Position numbers and translations under genes: made by a program. Below are positions 5,950-7,799 of a DNA stretch of 7,799 nucleotides, in pieces. Position 1 is the first letter of the stretch, and each line of letters opens with the position of its first letter. The notes below the pieces were generated by a model, which saw only the letters and a program-made list of their open reading frames with translations, ran no database searches and was not told where the DNA came from. This DNA is from Thermoleophilia bacterium (GTDB lineage Bacteria > Actinomycetota > Thermoleophilia > Gaiellales > Gaiellaceae): positions 1 to 7,799 of the forward strand of contig JAICTB010000104.1 in NCBI GenBank assembly GCA_025936595.1, given 5' to 3'.

Positions 5950-7187
5950 TCGACCTCCGCGCCGCGCGCGCAGACCCGGACGGCTATCGCGCTGCCCTCG
6001 CGCGCAAGGGCGCCGCGGACGCGTTCGACGATCTGCTGGAGGCGGACGCCGGCTGGCGGGAGGTGCAGCAGCGGGTCGACGAGCTGCGCGCACAGACGAA
6101 GCTGAAGGGGAAGCCGACACCGGAGCAGCTCGAGCGCCTGAAGGCGATCAAGGACGAGCTCGGACCGCTCGAGACCGAGCTCGCCGGCACGCGGCAGCGC
6201 GTCCAGGACCTGCTCGAGCGCATCCCGAACCCACCGGCCGAGGACACGCCGGAGGGGACGGCCGAGGAGGATGCCGTCACCGTCAGGCAGGTCGGCGAGC
6301 CGCCGAGCTTCGACTTCGAGGCGCGCGACCATCTCGATCTCTCCGCGGCGCACGGGTGGATCGACGTCGAGCGGGGCGCCAAGGTCTCCGGCTCGCGCTT
6401 CGTCTACCGCGTCGGCGACGTCGCGTTGCTCGAGATCGCTCTCTACCGCTGGGCGCTCGAGCGGATCGTGCAGAAGGGTCACGTGCCGGTGCTGCCGCCC
6501 GTGCTCGTGCGCGACGAGGCGATGTACGGCACCGGCTTCTTCCCGTCGGACAAGAGCGACTTCTACGCGGTTCCGGAGGACGGCCTGTATCTCGCCGGCA
6601 CCTCGGAGGTGCCGCTCGCGGCGTTCCACGGCGGCGAGGAGCTGGACGGGCTACCGCTCCGCTACGTCGCGTTCTCGACGTGCTTCCGCCGCGAGGCCGG
6701 CGCCGCGGGCAAGGACACGCGCGGCATGTTCCGCGTGCACCAGTTCGACAAGGTCGAGATGTTCGTCTACTGCGCACCGGAGCGCTCGCGCGACGAGCAC
6801 GAGCGGCTGCTCGAGATCGAGGAGGAGCTGGTGCAGGAGCTCGGACTTCCCTACCGCGTGCAGAACATCGCCGCCGGCGACCTCGGCGCGTCGGCCGCGA
6901 AGAAGTACGACATCGAGGCGTGGTTCCCCGGCCAGTCGCGCTACCGCGAGATCACCTCGACGTCGAACACGACCGACTACCAGGCGCGCAGGCTGAACAT
7001 CCGCTTTCGCCGTGACGGCGGCCTCGAGCACGTCCACACCCTGAACGGCACGGCCGTGACGGCACGCGCGCTGATCGCCGTGCTCGAGAACTACCAGGAT
7101 GCGGACGGCTCGATCGCCGTGCCGGACGCGCTGACGGCATTCGGCGCACCGGCGCGCCTGGGCGCGGATCGCATTCCGGCGGCGTAG
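5946..7187 (+). CDS. serS: Seryl-tRNA synthetase
   Basis: Cytoplasmic class II aminoacyl-tRNA synthetase that activates serine with ATP and charges tRNA-Ser (and tRNA-Sec where present). The 413-residue protein is full length. The N-terminal tRNA-binding antiparallel coiled coil spans about residues 25-95. The catalytic domain contains the serine-site TSEVPLAAFH (219-228), motif 2 from CFRRE (246-250) through RVHQFDKVEMF (263-273), SNTTDYQARRLNIRFR (340-355), and motif 3 LNGTAVTARALIAVLENYQ (366-384) with Arg374. Motif 3 is one residue shorter than in E. coli, as I recall for mycobacterial SerRS. The start ATG overlaps the HAD stop (ATGA) and gives the normal MIDLR opening. The frame is open far upstream, but that part is shadow of the HAD gene. 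No T-box leader, tRNA gene or terminator is evident around it. Confidence 0.98.
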   Translation: MIDLRAARADPDGYRAALARKGAADAFDDLLEADAGWREVQQRVDELRAQTKLKGKPTPEQLERLKAIKDELGPLETELAGTRQRVQDLLERIPNPPAEDTPEGTAEEDAVTVRQVGEPPSFDFEARDHLDLSAAHGWIDVERGAKVSGSRFVYRVGDVALLEIALYRWALERIVQKGHVPVLPPVLVRDEAMYGTGFFPSDKSDFYAVPEDGLYLAGTSEVPLAAFHGGEELDGLPLRYVAFSTCFRREAGAAGKDTRGMFRVHQFDKVEMFVYCAPERSRDEHERLLEIEEELVQELGLPYRVQNIAAGDLGASAAKKYDIEAWFPGQSRYREITSTSNTTDYQARRLNIRFRRDGGLEHVHTLNGTAVTARALIAVLENYQDADGSIAVPDALTAFGAPARLGADRIPAA

Positions 7188-7248
7188 CGGGAAAATTCCT
7201 CATGCACGATTCGCCGCTCGAGGGCGTCTTCGGTGTGTACCCAACCCG

Positions 7249-7254
7249 AAGGAG
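7249..7254 (+). promoter_or_regulatory. Ribosome binding site of secreted-protein gene
   Basis: AAGGAG lies 5 bases before the ATG at 7260. It is the strongest Shine-Dalgarno match in the window and fixes the start of the last gene. The rest of the 72-base gap after serS shows no clear promoter or terminator. Confidence 0.75.
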
Positions 7255-7259
7255 CCCTC

Positions 7260-7799
7260 ATGAAGCGGTTGATTCTTCTCAGCGCCGCGGCGGCCGCGTT
7301 CCTCGCGCCGTCCGCGGCTCTCGCAAGCGGCGTCGTCCTCAAGGTGCAGCCCGCCCGACATCTCGTCGCCGTCGCACGGACGCCGACCCGCGTCGCCCTC
7401 GTGCACACGACGGCGAGGCTCCGCGTGGGCCAGCGCGTCGCGCTGACGGCACGCAAGCTCCGTAACGGAACGCTCGCAGCCTCGCGCATCAGGGTCGTGG
7501 GCCGCGCCCGGACCGTGACGTTCCGCGGGCTCGTGCTCGCCCGTTCGACGTCCAGGCTCGTCGTCTCTGCGAACGGCGCGGTGATCGGCGTGCATCGCGG
7601 CTCACGTTCGACGAGCTCCGCGCGCGACGACGAGCCGCGGATCGGCAGCACGGTTGACGTCACCGCCAGAATCGACGAGGACGGCGACCTCGACGAGGAC
7701 GACGCAGCCGTTTTCTCGCCGACCGCCCCGGGCGGTCAGATCGAAGGCCGCCTGACGATCGGCATCGGCACGATCGCGGTCACCTCCGAGCACCTCAGC
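7260..7799 (+). CDS. Secreted beta-repeat protein, 3' end outside window
   Basis: Partial gene: 180 codons are open to the last base with no stop. The start is an ATG with a strong ribosome binding site. The protein has a Sec signal peptide (MKRLILL, then Ala-rich, likely cleaved after LAPSAALA near residue 22), so it is exported. The mature part is rich in Val, Arg and Thr and looks all-beta. It contains a loosely repeated unit: G-V/L-V-L followed by a short LVV/LVAVA strand, then RVGQRVALTARKLRNGTLAASRIRV (about 24-80 as unit 1). Unit 2 runs about 88-150, with RIGSTVDVTARIDEDGDLDEDD, and a third unit begins near 160. The pattern 'G..V.V.....dG.l.A..i' resembles DUF5666/OB-like repeats, which I offer as a likely family, not a firm match. 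The acidic run at 139-148 could bind metal. Function unknown. It looks transcriptionally separate from serS. Confidence 0.8.
   Translation, partial: MKRLILLSAAAAAFLAPSAALASGVVLKVQPARHLVAVARTPTRVALVHTTARLRVGQRVALTARKLRNGTLAASRIRVVGRARTVTFRGLVLARSTSRLVVSANGAVIGVHRGSRSTSSARDDEPRIGSTVDVTARIDEDGDLDEDDAAVFSPTAPGGQIEGRLTIGIGTIAVTSEHLS

Noticed and set aside
7190..7230. GGAAAA and CGTCTT as an ECF sigma-type promoter before the last gene
   Set aside because: The spacer is 29 bases, far beyond the usual 16-17.
7674..7703. Acidic DEDGDLDEDD run as an EF-hand calcium loop
   Set aside because: It lies between beta strands with no flanking helices and does not fit the 12-residue EF-hand spacing; left as a possible non-specific metal site.

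Overview
High-GC window whose codons end mostly in G or C, from a bacterial chromosome. The gene content points to Actinomycetota, and I infer a deep lineage such as Thermoleophilia. Reasons: actinobacterial-type PspA with the accessory proteins PspAA and PspAB, an HtpX protease beside PspAB, and a seryl-tRNA synthetase with the short actinobacterial-looking motif 3. The class-level placement is inference from gene style, not a database match. I see no phage, IS, CRISPR, tRNA or rRNA signal, and no gene-free stretch over 300 bases. The longest gap is 72 bases, at 7188-7259.

Region 1 (1-3514) is an envelope-stress (phage-shock-protein) neighbourhood. On the plus strand, pspA, pspAA and an MDR-family NAD(P)H-dependent oxidoreductase form a tightly overlapping operon with two 4-base stop/start overlaps. 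On the minus strand, htpX and pspAB form a second operon that converges on the first, with only 3 bases between the oxidoreductase and pspAB stop codons. Together these give a membrane-binding coiled-coil effector (PspA), two actinobacterial Psp accessory proteins of unknown mechanism, and a membrane zinc protease. All plausibly act in maintaining the cytoplasmic membrane.

Region 2 (3513-5949) starts with a divergent gene whose ATG overlaps the htpX ATG by two bases (CATG at 3512-3515). It encodes an uncharacterised secreted-plus-multispanning membrane protein. After it come a small monohaem cytochrome c lipoprotein and a Cof-type HAD hydrolase that has no ATG, GTG or TTG start upstream of its catalytic motif.

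Region 3 (5946-7799) holds serS, overlapping the HAD stop by 4 bases, then a 72-base gap and a secreted protein with tandem beta-rich repeats. That last gene has a good Shine-Dalgarno site and runs off the window end.

A recurring feature is a -10-like hexamer (TACAAT or TAGACT) placed 7-8 bases before a start codon (htpX, cytochrome c, serS). It suggests leaderless transcription of several of these genes. The split Psp module with an embedded oxidoreductase and the unknown membrane protein sharing its start region with htpX are the most interesting items.
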